64,000 bases of DNA from Pseudochelatococcus sp050946405 (GTDB taxonomy: Bacteria > Pseudomonadota > Alphaproteobacteria > Rhizobiales > Beijerinckiaceae): NCBI RefSeq assembly GCF_050946405.1, contig NZ_JBMNUS010000001.1, forward strand, positions 62,001 through 126,000, given 5' to 3'. Positions within the stretch are counted from its first letter, which is position 1. The number at the start of each line of letters is the position of its first letter. Position numbers and translations under genes: made by a program. Below the pieces are notes generated by a model. It saw nothing but the letters and a program-made list of their open reading frames with translations, did no database searches and was not told the origin of the DNA. Below are positions 51,964 through 62,445 of this stretch, piece by piece.

Positions 51964-53459
51964 GGCGAGAAGCGCCGGCGCGTCTCGTCCACGGTCAGCG
52001 CGCGGCCGATGGGCGGAAAGGCGCGCTGCGGGCAGGCGGGGCGCTCGCACACCTTGCAGCCGACGCCGATCGGCGTGGCGGCGGCCGGATTGTTGAGATC
52101 GAGCCCGTCGGAATAGACGAGCCGGCCCGCATGGCGCAGGTCGCAGCCGAGCGCCACCGCGAAGGTCTTGCTGGGCGCGCGATAACCGCCGTGGTCGCGC
52201 GACACCGTGCGCGCCACCCACAGATAGGCGCGCCCGTCCGGCATCCGCGCGAGCTGCGTCAGCACGCGCCCCGGATGCGCGAAGGCTTCATAGACGTTCC
52301 ACAGCGGGCAGGTGCCGCCGATGCGCGAGAAGTGGAAATCCGTCGCCGACTGGCGCTTCGAGATGTTGCCGGCCCTATCCACGCGAATGAAGAAAAACGG
52401 CACGCCGCGCGCCTCCGGCCGCTGCAAGGTGCTCAGACGATGGCAGATGGTCTCGAAGCCGACGCCGAAATTGTGGCTCAGCAGGTCGATGTCGTAGCGC
52501 CGGTCCTCCGCCGCCCGCAGGAAGGAGCCGTAGGGCAGGATGAGCGCGCCGGCGAAATAATTGGCGAGGCCGATGCGCGCGAGCTTGCGCGCCTCCGGGC
52601 TGGTGAAACGCCCTTTCGCGATGAGCGCCCCGATGGCGTCGTCGTGCTCCAGCAGCGCGAGCTGCGTCGCGATCTGGAATGCCTGCTGGCCGGCGCGCAG
52701 CCGCGAGGAAAGGCGCAACACGCGCGTGTGCGGATCGTAGCTGCGCTGCACATCCCGCTCCGGCCCCTCGCCGGCGACGATGATCTCGACACGGACGCCG
52801 TGGCGGCGGGCGATGAGCGCCGCGAACTCGCCGGCCAGGTTTCCCGGCCGCAGATCGGCGGCGAGCGCGAGGTTTTCCGCCGCCACGTCGAGTTCCGCGA
52901 TGTGGTTGTGGCGCTCGTACATGAACTCGCGCACTTCCTCGAACGGCGCGAAAGGCGAGGCGGCATCGGTGCGCTCGTCCCCGAGACGCGCCGCGAGCGC
53001 GGCCGATTGCTCCGTCATCTGGCGGCAGCGGGTGTGGAGCGCGATGAAGGCGCGCGCCACCGCCGGCATGGATGCCGCGAGTTCGTGCAACTCCGCCCGC
53101 GAGATGGTTTCGCCGAACATCGGATCGGCGGCGGCGTCGGCGAGATCGGCCACGAGACGCGCCTCGTCGTCGTGGGAGAGCAACTGCACCTGCCCGCCGA
53201 ACGCCGCGTCGAGCCGCAGCAGCACCTTGGTGGTGACGGGCCGCTGGTTGTTCTCAAGCTGGTTGAGGTAGCTCGGCGACAGGCCGATCGCATGCGCCAG
53301 CGCCTGCTGGGTCATCTGCCGCTCCTCGCGCAGCCGCCGCAGGCGCACGCCGATGAAGTTGCGCTTCGCCTCCCGCCGCGCGGGGCGGCGCCCGCCCGGC
53401 CCCGCGCCCTCGCCTGCCGGCGCGGCCGGCCGGCCGGCGCCTGAAGTCCTTATGGCCAC
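51948..53459 (-). CDS. XRE-family short-chain fatty acyl regulator (ScfR/MccR/RamB-like)
   Basis: A 503-residue regulator divergent from prpDCB. Helix-turn-helix at about residues 35-90 (VRLRRLREERQMTQQALAHA, GLSPSYLNQLENNQRPVT), then an ImmA/IrrE-like domain in which the zinc motif HExxH is not visible (LALLEHDDAIG), and a C-terminal cysteine patch (GVGCKVCERPACPQRA). Regulators of this family sense propionyl- or acetyl-CoA status and control methylcitrate or glyoxylate genes, which fits its place here. The GTG at 53459 is chosen for AAGGA 9 bases upstream; no ATG gives a better start. Confidence 0.9.
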   Translation of the reverse strand: MAIRTSGAGRPAAPAGEGAGPGGRRPARREAKRNFIGVRLRRLREERQMTQQALAHAIGLSPSYLNQLENNQRPVTTKVLLRLDAAFGGQVQLLSHDDEARLVADLADAAADPMFGETISRAELHELAASMPAVARAFIALHTRCRQMTEQSAALAARLGDERTDAASPFAPFEEVREFMYERHNHIAELDVAAENLALAADLRPGNLAGEFAALIARRHGVRVEIIVAGEGPERDVQRSYDPHTRVLRLSSRLRAGQQAFQIATQLALLEHDDAIGALIAKGRFTSPEARKLARIGLANYFAGALILPYGSFLRAAEDRRYDIDLLSHNFGVGFETICHRLSTLQRPEARGVPFFFIRVDRAGNISKRQSATDFHFSRIGGTCPLWNVYEAFAHPGRVLTQLARMPDGRAYLWVARTVSRDHGGYRAPSKTFAVALGCDLRHAGRLVYSDGLDLNNPAAATPIGVGCKVCERPACPQRAFPPIGRALTVDETRRRFSPYSGA

Positions 53460-53488
53460 AAGGCTTATTCCTTTACCCGATCGGTTGA

Positions 53489-53506
53489 TTTGCAATATTC
53501 GCAAAA
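53489..53506. promoter_or_regulatory. Probable ScfR operator 1
   Basis: TTTGCAATATTCGCAAAA is an inverted repeat (TTTGC/GCAAA) 30 bases upstream of the regulator start. TTGCAA-type half sites are what RamB/ScfR-family regulators bind. Position suggests autoregulation. Confidence 0.55.
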
Positions 53507-53561
53507 TAGCACGAATGTAGCTGGAAAACTATGCACGGCCGGCATCTTGCCGACCCTGAAA

Positions 53562-53580
53562 ATTGCAGATATTGCAAAAT
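53562..53580. promoter_or_regulatory. Probable ScfR operator 2
   Basis: ATTGCAGATATTGCAAAAT contains TTGCA-N5-TGCAA, the same half-site pair as operator 1, on the prpD side of the divergent region. A single half site TTTTGCGAA follows near 53678. This one probably controls prpDCB. Confidence 0.55.
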
Positions 53581-53748
53581 GCGATGCGTGTGATGCCGTC
53601 CTGCACATGCTTCCGCCGTCGCCCGTCCGCGTGCGGCCTGTCCCTGGCGATCCTTCCTGCGAGCCGCCGGGACGACCGTTTTGCGAACCTGCGAGCATCG
53701 CGCGGCGCCGACGCCACCCGGCCCAACCAACGCCCGAGGAGCACCCAA

Positions 53749-55269
53749 ATGGTTACGCAGCATAAGGTCCGCACCTACAAGTCTTCCGAGAATCTGCCGC
53801 GCGAAAATCAGCTCGCCTGGAAGATCGCCGAAGTTGCCGCCGATCCGGTCGCCGTCGAGCCCGCCGTCATCGAGGAAATCGGCAACCGCATCATCGACAA
53901 CGCTTCCGTCGCCGCCGCCTCCGTCAACCGCCGCCCGGTGGCGAGCGCCCGCGGCCAGGCCGTCGCCCACCCCTACAAGCCCGGCGCGACCGTTTTCGGC
54001 CTGCCCCAGGACCAGCGCGTGTCGCCTGAATGGGCGGCCTGGGCGAACGGCGCCGCCGTGCGCGAGCTCGACTACCACGACACGTTCCTCGCCGCCGACT
54101 ACTCGCACCCCGGCGACAACATCCCCGGCATTCTGGCGGTCGCCCAGCACACGGGCCAGAACGGCGCCGACCTGATCCGCGGCATCGCCACGGGCTACGA
54201 GATCCAGGTCGATCTCGTGAAGGGCATTTCGCTGCACGAGTTCAAGATCGACCACATCGCCCATCTCGGCCCGTCCGTCGCCGCCGGCATCGGCGCGCTG
54301 CTGAAGCTGCCGACCGAGATCATCTATCAGGCCGTCCAGCAGGCGCTGCACACCACCACGACCACGCGCCAGTCGCGCAAGGGCGAGATTTCGAGCTGGA
54401 AGGCGTATGCGCCCGGCTTCGCCGGCAAGCTGGCCGTCGAGGCCGTCGACCGCGTGCTGCGCGGCGAAGGCGCTCCGTCGCCGGCGTGGGAAGGCGAGGA
54501 CGGCTTCATCGCGTGGCTCCTCGGCGGCCCCGAGCGTGAATACACCGTGCCGCTGCCCGAGAAGGGCGAGCCCAAGCGCGCCATTCTCGACACCTACACC
54601 AAGGAGCACTCGGCCGAGTACCAGAGCCAGGCGCTCATCGACCTCGCCCGCTCGCTGGGACCGAAGATCGGCGACCTGTCGAAGGTCAAGAGCATCGTCA
54701 TCCACACCAGCCACCACACGCACTACGTGATCGGCTCGGGCGCGAACGACCCGCAGAAGTTCGATCCCAAGGCGAGCCGCGAGACGCTCGACCACTCGAT
54801 CCCCTACATCTTCGCGGTGGCGCTGGAAGACGGCGGCTGGCATCATGAGAAGAGCTACGCGCCCGAGCGCGCCGGCCGGCCCGAGACGGTCAAGCTGTGG
54901 CACGCGATCTCCACGGTCGAGGATCCCGAGTGGACCCGCCGCTATCACTCCGTCGATCCGCAGGAAAAGGCGTTCGGCGGCCGCGTGGTCGTGACGCTGG
55001 AAGACGGCACGGTGATCGAGGACGAGCTGGCGGTGGCCGATGCGCATCCGCTGGGCGCGCGTCCCTTCAAGCGTCCCGACTACATCAGGAAGTTCCGCAC
55101 GCTGACCGACGGCGTGCTGGAGAGCGCCGAGCAGGACCGCTTCCTCGCCCTCGTGGAGCGCCTGCCGGAACTGACCGCCGAAGAGCTCGGCGGCCTGACC
55201 TTCACCTTGCCCGCTGGCAAGCTGATCACGCCCGCTACCGGCATCTTCGACTGGAAGGGAAACAAGTAA
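53749..55269 (+). CDS. prpD: 2-methylcitrate dehydratase
   Basis: Dehydrates 2-methylcitrate in the methylcitrate cycle, which turns propionyl-CoA into pyruvate and succinate. 506 residues with the MmgE/PrpD fold: NRRPVASARGQAVAHPYKPG, SHPGDNIPGILAVAQ and KIDHIAHLGPSVAAGIG near the start, AKGEISSWK-type region (SRKGEISSWKAYAPGFAGKL) in the middle. GAGGAG lies 8 bases before the ATG; the frame is open upstream across the operator, so that start is excluded. First gene of prpD-prpC-prpB. Confidence 0.96.
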   Translation: MVTQHKVRTYKSSENLPRENQLAWKIAEVAADPVAVEPAVIEEIGNRIIDNASVAAASVNRRPVASARGQAVAHPYKPGATVFGLPQDQRVSPEWAAWANGAAVRELDYHDTFLAADYSHPGDNIPGILAVAQHTGQNGADLIRGIATGYEIQVDLVKGISLHEFKIDHIAHLGPSVAAGIGALLKLPTEIIYQAVQQALHTTTTTRQSRKGEISSWKAYAPGFAGKLAVEAVDRVLRGEGAPSPAWEGEDGFIAWLLGGPEREYTVPLPEKGEPKRAILDTYTKEHSAEYQSQALIDLARSLGPKIGDLSKVKSIVIHTSHHTHYVIGSGANDPQKFDPKASRETLDHSIPYIFAVALEDGGWHHEKSYAPERAGRPETVKLWHAISTVEDPEWTRRYHSVDPQEKAFGGRVVVTLEDGTVIEDELAVADAHPLGARPFKRPDYIRKFRTLTDGVLESAEQDRFLALVERLPELTAEELGGLTFTLPAGKLITPATGIFDWKGNK

Positions 55270-55272
55270 GCA

Positions 55273-56454
55273 ATGAGCACGACAGAAGAAATCAAAAAAC
55301 CTGCGCCGAAGAAATCGGTCGCGCTGTCGGGCGTCGTCGCCGGTAACACCGCGCTCTGCACCGTGGGGCGCACCGGCAACGATCTGCACTATCGCGGCTA
55401 CGACATTCTTGATCTGGCCAAGGATAGCGAGTTCGAGGAAATCGCCCACCTGCTGATCCACGGCCATCTGCCGACCCAGCAGGAACTCGACGCCTACAAG
55501 GCGAAGCTGCACGGCCTGCGCGGCCTGCCCGCGACGCTGCGCGCGGTGCTGGAGACGCTCCCCGCCTCCGCGCACCCCATGGACGTGCAGCGCACGGCGG
55601 TCTCCGTTCTCGGCAGCGTGCTGCCGGAAGCGGCGGACCACAATCATCCGGGGGCGCGCGACATCGCCGACCGGCTCGTCGCCTCGCTCGGCTCGGCGCT
55701 GCTCTACTGGTATCACTTCAGCCACAACGGCCGGCGCATCGAGGTGGAAACGGACGACGATTCCGTCGGCGGCCATTTCCTCCACCTGCTGCACGGCAAG
55801 GCGCCGACCGAGGCGCAGGTGAAGGCGATGCACGTCTCGCTCATCCTCTACGCGGAGCATGAGTTCAACGCCTCGACCTTCACCGCGCGCACCATCGCCG
55901 GCACGGGAGCGGACTTCTACTCCGCCATCGCGGGGGCCATCGGCGCGCTGCGCGGCCCCAAGCACGGCGGCGCGAACGAAGTGGCGTTCGAGATCCAGAA
56001 GCGCTACAGCGCCCCGGACCACGCGGAGGAGGATATCCGCCGCCGCGTCGACGCGAAGGAAGTGATCATCGGTTTCGGCCACCCCGTCTACACGGTGTCC
56101 GATCCGCGCAACGTGGTGATCAAGGAAGTGGCGCGTCAGTTGTCGGAAGAGGCCGGTTCGACGGCGCTCTTCGACATCGCCGCCCGGATCGAGTCGGTGA
56201 TGTGGGATATCAAGAAGATGTTCCCGAACCTCGACTGGTTCAGCGCCGTTTCCTACCACCTGCTCGGCGTGCCGACCGCGATGTTCACGCCTCTCTTCGT
56301 GATCTCGCGCACCACCGGCTGGGCGGCCCACGTCATCGAGCAGCGCACGGACAACAAGATCATCCGTCCCTCCGCGAACTACGTCGGACCGGAAGATCTC
56401 GAATTCGTGCCGATCAAGAAACGCGGCCAGGGGAAAAGCGGGACGGCTTCCTGA
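55273..56454 (+). CDS. prpC: 2-methylcitrate synthase (citrate synthase family)
   Basis: Condenses propionyl-CoA with oxaloacetate. 393 residues with the citrate synthase catalytic residues in GPKHGGANEVAFEIQKRY (His), GFGHPVYTVSDPR (His) and the Asp in the C-terminal FSAVSYHLLG region. Short form (about 380-390 residues) and neighbours distinguish it from the housekeeping citrate synthase GltA. Three bases separate it from prpD. Confidence 0.95.
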   Translation: MSTTEEIKKPAPKKSVALSGVVAGNTALCTVGRTGNDLHYRGYDILDLAKDSEFEEIAHLLIHGHLPTQQELDAYKAKLHGLRGLPATLRAVLETLPASAHPMDVQRTAVSVLGSVLPEAADHNHPGARDIADRLVASLGSALLYWYHFSHNGRRIEVETDDDSVGGHFLHLLHGKAPTEAQVKAMHVSLILYAEHEFNASTFTARTIAGTGADFYSAIAGAIGALRGPKHGGANEVAFEIQKRYSAPDHAEEDIRRRVDAKEVIIGFGHPVYTVSDPRNVVIKEVARQLSEEAGSTALFDIAARIESVMWDIKKMFPNLDWFSAVSYHLLGVPTAMFTPLFVISRTTGWAAHVIEQRTDNKIIRPSANYVGPEDLEFVPIKKRGQGKSGTAS

Positions 56455-56464
56455 CAGACGATTT

Positions 56465-56489
56465 CCGGCGGGCTTGTCCCGCCGGTTTT
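56465..56489 (+). terminator. Hairpin with T-run between prpC and prpB
   Basis: CCGGCGGG (56465-56472) and CCCGCCGG (56478-56485) form a perfect 8-bp stem with a 5-base loop, followed by TTTTC. It has the form of an intrinsic terminator, 10 bases after the prpC stop. As prpB follows in the same direction, it would lower prpB expression or act as an mRNA stabiliser. Confidence 0.65.
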
Positions 56490-56519
56490 CATTGCAGTGA
56501 TCATTTCGAGGATTGAACC

Positions 56520-57437
56520 ATGCCCTATCTTGTTGCTTCCGATCTCCCCCAGGAGCCCGCCGGCGCGCGCTTCCGCGCGCTGGTCGAGCGTCCCGGCATC
56601 CTCCGGATTCCGGGCGCGCACAACGGCCAGGCCTCCATTCAGGCGCGCAACGCCGGCTTCGAGGCGGTCTACCTGTCGGGCGCTGCGATGACAGCCTCGA
56701 TGGGCCTGCCGGACCTCGGCATCATCACCGTTGACGAAGTGGCGTTCTTCATCCGCCAGGTGGCGCGCGCATCGGGCCTGCCCGTGCTCGTCGACGGCGA
56801 CACCGGCTACGGCGAGGCGCTCAACGTGATGCACGCCGTGCGCACGTTCGAGGACGCCGGCGCGGCCGCCATCCATCTCGAGGACCAGCTTCTGCCCAAG
56901 AAGTGCGGCCACCTCAACGACAAGAAGCTCGCCGACGCCCACGACATGGCCGCCAAGGTCGCCGCCGCCGTGAAGGCACGCCGCCACCTCTACGTCATCG
57001 CCCGCACGGACGCCGCCGCCAGCGAGGGCATCGAGGGGGCCGTCGCCCGCGCCAAGCTCTACGTGGAAGCCGGCGCCGACGCCATCTTCCCCGAAGCGCT
57101 GAACGACGAGGAACTGTTCCGCGAATTCGCCAGGCGCCTGCCCGGCGTGCCGCTGCTGGGCAACATGACCGAATTCGGCCGCACGCCCTATTACACGGCG
57201 AAGGAATTCGAGGATTTCGGCTACAAGCTGATCATCTGGCCGGTATCGTCGCTGCGCGTCGCCAACAAGGCGCAGGCGAAGCTTTACGCGACATTGGCGC
57301 GCGACGGTTCGGTCAAGGCCATCCTCGACGACATGCAAACCCGCGCCGAGCTTTACGACACCATCGGCCTTGCCGATTACGAGGCGCTCGATTCCTCCAT
57401 CGTCGCGACGATCGTCCCGCCGACGAAGCTCGATTGA
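56520..57437 (+). CDS. prpB: 2-methylisocitrate lyase
   Basis: Splits 2-methylisocitrate into pyruvate and succinate. 305 residues of the isocitrate lyase/PEP mutase family: GAHNGQASIQARNAGFEAVY, substrate site VDGDTGYGEALNVMH and the catalytic loop LLPKKCGHLNDKKL with the KKCGH cysteine. Last gene of the operon; its end lies 5 bases from the convergent AbrB-like gene. Confidence 0.97.
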   Translation: MPYLVASDLPQEPAGARFRALVERPGILRIPGAHNGQASIQARNAGFEAVYLSGAAMTASMGLPDLGIITVDEVAFFIRQVARASGLPVLVDGDTGYGEALNVMHAVRTFEDAGAAAIHLEDQLLPKKCGHLNDKKLADAHDMAAKVAAAVKARRHLYVIARTDAAASEGIEGAVARAKLYVEAGADAIFPEALNDEELFREFARRLPGVPLLGNMTEFGRTPYYTAKEFEDFGYKLIIWPVSSLRVANKAQAKLYATLARDGSVKAILDDMQTRAELYDTIGLADYEALDSSIVATIVPPTKLD

Positions 57438-57442
57438 CGGAT

Positions 57443-58540
57443 TTACCGGCCGGGCGGTGACGTCCGGCCGGCCGTCGGATCGCTGGCCCGCGCCGCGAGC
57501 CGCGCCAGCGGCGGCCCGGCCAGCACCACGATGACGAAACGCACCGTCTGCAAGGCCATCACGAACGCCAGATCGACATTGCTTGCCGCCGCGATGATGG
57601 CGACCGCATCCAGTCCGCCGGGGCTCGTGGCGAGATAGGCCGTCAGCGGATCGATGCCGAGCGCGTAGACGAGCACCGCCGCAAGCCCGCCGCAGAAGAC
57701 GATCAGCGCGGCGATCGAGGCGAGGATCCACGGCAGCGCCCGCAGCGCCACAGCGAGCACCTGCCGCGTGAAGCCGAGCCCGATGCTCCAGCCCAGCGCC
57801 ACATAACCGCAGGCCAGCAGCCAGGGCGGCAGCGCGATGCTGATGAGACCGAGGCTGTTGAGCAGGCCGCCGAGCAGCATCGGCGTGAGAAAAGCCATCG
57901 AGGGAAAGCGCACCAGCCGCTGCGAGACGAGCGCCGCCGCCAGCAGCGCGGCCGTCGTCGCCCACTCCCCGGCGGCATGGGCGGGAAACCACACCCTGCC
58001 GGCCTCCACGCCGGCGGTCTGCGTCCACAGGCCGGCGACGAGCGAGGCGGCCAGCGTCACGCAGATGACCCGCAGATATTGCATGAAGGCGACGAGCCGC
58101 GCATCCGCGCCGAAGGCGGAAGCCATCAGCACCATGGCGGAGGCCGCGCCGGGCGACGATCCCCAGATGCCGGTCGTGCCGGGCAGGATATGCATCCGGC
58201 TGATCTGCCAGCCGAGCAGGCTGCTCGCCAGGATGGTCGCCAGCACCACGCCGAGAAACAGCGGCCAGTCCCGCAGGAAGGACGTCACGATGGCGGGCGT
58301 GATATCGGCGGCGATGAGACAGCCGATCAGCGCCTGCGCCAGACTGAACGGAAGAGCCGGCACATGCAGCCTGCCGTTCATGACGCCGACGAGAATGCCC
58401 GCCAGCATCGCACCGAGCAGCAGCGCCGCCGGCGCGCCGGCCAGTTCGAGGACGACGGCGAGCAGCGCCGTGGCGACAGCCAGCGCCCCCCACCGGCCGC
58501 GCGCAGGCAGCGCGGCGAACGCTTCGACAGACAGGCGCAT
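57443..58540 (-). CDS. AbrB-family membrane protein
   Basis: A 365-residue membrane protein with about ten helices and two copies of the AbrB-duplication module (LVGVMNGRLHVPALPFSLAQ ... ILPGTTGIWGSSPGAASAMV in the first; LGIDPLTAYLATSPGGLDAV in the second). Members of this family were once called ammonia monooxygenase in error; they are putative transporters of unknown substrate. The ATG at 58540 is used; an ATG at 58582 would add 14 residues. The same region upstream is divergent with trxA. Confidence 0.85.
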   Translation of the reverse strand: MRLSVEAFAALPARGRWGALAVATALLAVVLELAGAPAALLLGAMLAGILVGVMNGRLHVPALPFSLAQALIGCLIAADITPAIVTSFLRDWPLFLGVVLATILASSLLGWQISRMHILPGTTGIWGSSPGAASAMVLMASAFGADARLVAFMQYLRVICVTLAASLVAGLWTQTAGVEAGRVWFPAHAAGEWATTAALLAAALVSQRLVRFPSMAFLTPMLLGGLLNSLGLISIALPPWLLACGYVALGWSIGLGFTRQVLAVALRALPWILASIAALIVFCGGLAAVLVYALGIDPLTAYLATSPGGLDAVAIIAAASNVDLAFVMALQTVRFVIVVLAGPPLARLAARASDPTAGRTSPPGR

Positions 58541-58803
58541 CGGACATCCGGCTCCGGGAACGTGACAGGGCGAGAACGGCATCGCGACATGCAGCCCACG
58601 CGTCCGCATAGCATTCGCCGCGGGCCACCGTCCATACGGGACCCGGCCGAAAAATGCCCCCCGTCCGGCCCGATGCGATAAGGTGTGCAAACACACGCCC
58701 TTCCGGCCGCCGGATCGGCGCGCTGCTTGACCGCCCAGGGGCCTACGCCTACGTTGACATCAACAGCGCCGCAGGCGCACAACCCCGATCGAGGATGACC
58801 GTC

Positions 58804-59121
<318 letters not shown>

Positions 59122-59176
59122 GCATTGCGCGACGTGGCCGGTTTCCCGTCCTCGCCGCGCTCGAACGCCGTCATTC

Positions 59177-59234
59177 AGGGCACTTCCATGTTTCGTTGAA
59201 ACGCGCATGTTTCATTGAAACGAGGAAGTGCTCT
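59177..59234. repeat. Imperfect palindrome between trxA and folC
   Basis: Two 27-base arms (59177-59203 and 59208-59234) pair at 21 of 27 positions around a 4-base centre. The GTTTCRTTGAAAC core and the AGAGCAYTTC ends resemble the third hairpin of the array at 24827-24867, so both probably belong to one intergenic repeat family. It separates two convergent genes. Confidence 0.75.
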
Positions 59235-59241
59235 TCGTTCT

Positions 59242-60570
59242 TCAGGTCGGCGGCGTGCCGTTGGCCGCCAGTACGTCGCCGGCCAGATACAGCGAACCGG
59301 CGATCAACACCCGCGGCGGACGCTCCCATACCGTATCGTGGGTGGAGGTGAGCGCCGCTTCCAGGCTGTCGAAGGTCGAAGCGCGCAGGCCCGCGCGCCG
59401 GGCGATGTCGGCCACTGCTTCCGGCCGGCGCGCGGCAACCTGCGAGGGAACCGGCACGGCCAGAACCTCCCGCGCGAGCCCCTTGAAGGGGTGCAGGAAG
59501 CCCTCCGAATCCTTCGTGCCGAGCATGCCGCACACGAGCACCAGCGGCGCGGGATGCTTTTCCTCCAGCTCCGCCATCGCCGCCGCGAGCACCCGCCCGC
59601 CGTCGGGATTATGGCCGCCGTCCAGCCACAGATCCGCGCCCTCGGGCAGCAGGCCGATGAGGCGCCCGCGCGTCAGGCGTTGCAGGCGCGCCGGCCAGTC
59701 CACGCGCAGCATGCCCGCCTCGAAAGCCTCGATCGGCAGGTTGCCGAAACCGGCGGCCCGCAGCGCCGCAATCGCCGTGCCCGCGTTCACATGCTGATGG
59801 CGCCCCGGCAGACGCGGCGTCGGCAGATCGATGAGGCCCTGCTCGTCCTGATAGATCAGCCGGCCGTTTTCCTCGTGAACGGTAAAGTCCTGCCCGCCGA
59901 TGAAGGGCCGCGCGCCGACGCGCTCCGCCGTCGCCTCCAGCACGGCGGCGGGTTCGGGATCCTGCGGCGCGATAACGGCCGGCGCGCCCTTCTTGAAGAT
60001 GCCCGCCTTTTCGGCGGCGATCAACGTCACCCGGTCGCCGAGAAAATCCGCGTGGTCGAGCGACACCGGCGTCACCACGGCGGCGGCCGGATCGCTGACG
60101 ACATTGGTGGTGTCGAAACGCCCGCCGAGCCCCACCTCCAGCAGCAACACATCGGCGGGATGACGGGAAAAAAGCACGAGCGCGGCGGCCGTCGTCATTT
60201 CGAAGAACGTTATCGGCTCGCCTGCGTTCACCTCCTCGCAATGGCGGAACGCCTCCACGAGCGCGCGCTCGCCGACGAACCGCCCCCCTCCCCGCGCGCC
60301 CAGCCGGATGCGCTCGTGAAAGCGCACCAGATGCGGCGAGGTATAAACATGCACCACGAGCCCCGCCGCCTCCAGGATGGCGCGCATGAAGGCGATGGTC
60401 GATCCCTTGCCGTTCGTGCCGGCGACATGGATGACCGGCGGCAGGCGCCGCTCGGGATGGCCGAGTTTCTCCAGCAGGCGCTCGATGCGCTCAAGCGAAA
60501 GATCGATGGCCTTGGGATGCAGCGCGAGAAACCGCGCCAGCAAAACCTCGGATGACTCCATTTGAATCAT
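59242..60570 (-). CDS. folC: Folylpolyglutamate synthase/dihydrofolate synthase
   Basis: Adds glutamate to dihydropteroate and folates. 442 residues of the Mur ligase superfamily: ATP loop VIHVAGTNGKGSTIAFMRA (about 47-65), LLLEVGLGGRFDTTNVV and the C-terminal ligase domain with DGGHNPDGGRVLAA. Lies 58 bases downstream of accD on the same strand. Confidence 0.96.
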   Translation of the reverse strand: MIQMESSEVLLARFLALHPKAIDLSLERIERLLEKLGHPERRLPPVIHVAGTNGKGSTIAFMRAILEAAGLVVHVYTSPHLVRFHERIRLGARGGGRFVGERALVEAFRHCEEVNAGEPITFFEMTTAAALVLFSRHPADVLLLEVGLGGRFDTTNVVSDPAAAVVTPVSLDHADFLGDRVTLIAAEKAGIFKKGAPAVIAPQDPEPAAVLEATAERVGARPFIGGQDFTVHEENGRLIYQDEQGLIDLPTPRLPGRHQHVNAGTAIAALRAAGFGNLPIEAFEAGMLRVDWPARLQRLTRGRLIGLLPEGADLWLDGGHNPDGGRVLAAAMAELEEKHPAPLVLVCGMLGTKDSEGFLHPFKGLAREVLAVPVPSQVAARRPEAVADIARRAGLRASTFDSLEAALTSTHDTVWERPPRVLIAGSLYLAGDVLAANGTPPT

Positions 60571-60628
60571 ACTCCCGGCGGCACGCGCCCGGATCGTGAG
60601 GCGCGGACCGCCGCAGGCAAAACGGCTG

Positions 60629-61576
<948 letters not shown>

Positions 61577-61611
61577 CGAACATTCTCCCGGAAGCGCTTC
61601 CGCGCCGCCGC

Positions 61612-62445
61612 TCAGGCGTCCTGCTTCACGACGGAGCGCACGCCCTCCGCCAGTTCCTCCACCAGCGCCCGCACCGTCGGCACCGTGCGCGCCGTCGCCC
61701 GCCCGTCCTCGTCGAGCGAGCCGGCCAGCGCGCCGACGATGGCGGAGCCCACCACGACGCCGTCCGCGCCGCGGGCGATGGCCGCCGCATGCGCGCCCGA
61801 GCGCACCCCGAAGCCCACGGCCACCGGCAAATCCGTGTGGCGCTTGATCCGCGCCACCTGCGCCGCGACGGCATCGAAATCCGGCACCGCCGTTCCCGTC
61901 ACGCCGGTGATGGAAACGTAATAGACGAATCCGCTCGTGTTGGCGAGCACCGCCGGCAGGCGCGCGTCATCGGTCGTCGGCGTCGCCAGCCGCACGAAGG
62001 CGAGCCCCGCCCGCAGCGCCGGCAGGCAGAACTCCCCGTCCTCCTCCGGCGGCAGGTCCACCACGATGAAACCGTCGACGCCCGCCGCCTTCGCGTCGCC
62101 CAGGAACCGCTCGACGCCATAGATATAGATCGGGTTGTAATAGCCCATCAGGATGATCGGCGTTTCCTGATCGCCCTCGCGAAAGGCCCGCACCAGATCG
62201 AGCGTGCGGCTGAGCGTCTGCCCGCCCTTGAGGGCGCGCTGGGCGGCGAGCTGGATCGCCGGGCCGTCGGCCATCGGATCCGTGAACGGCATGCCGAGTT
62301 CGATGAGATCGGCGCCGGCTTCCGGCAACGCCCGGATCGCCGCGAGAGACGTATCGAAATCCGGGTCGCCGGCGGTGATGAAGGTGACGAGCGCGGCGCG
62401 GCCCTGCGCGCGCAAGGCTGCGAAACGGCGGTCGATGCGGCTCAT
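61612..62445 (-). CDS. trpA: Tryptophan synthase alpha chain
   Basis: Releases indole from indole-3-glycerol phosphate. 277 residues with the catalytic Glu and Asp in LIELGMPFTDPMADGPAIQL, and phosphate-binding GFGVRSGAHAAAIARGADGV. Overlaps trpB by four bases (ATGA), as usual for a two-subunit enzyme. Confidence 0.98.
   Translation of the reverse strand: MSRIDRRFAALRAQGRAALVTFITAGDPDFDTSLAAIRALPEAGADLIELGMPFTDPMADGPAIQLAAQRALKGGQTLSRTLDLVRAFREGDQETPIILMGYYNPIYIYGVERFLGDAKAAGVDGFIVVDLPPEEDGEFCLPALRAGLAFVRLATPTTDDARLPAVLANTSGFVYYVSITGVTGTAVPDFDAVAAQVARIKRHTDLPVAVGFGVRSGAHAAAIARGADGVVVGSAIVGALAGSLDEDGRATARTVPTVRALVEELAEGVRSVVKQDA

Noticed and set aside
53473..56331. A 952-codon minus-strand open frame across prpD and prpC
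   Set aside because: It covers two clear enzymes on the other strand and has no recognisable motif.
57446..57471. CCGGCCGG repeats as a terminator between prpB and the AbrB-like gene
   Set aside because: They lie inside the 3' end of the AbrB-like coding region and have no T-run; too weak to list as a terminator.
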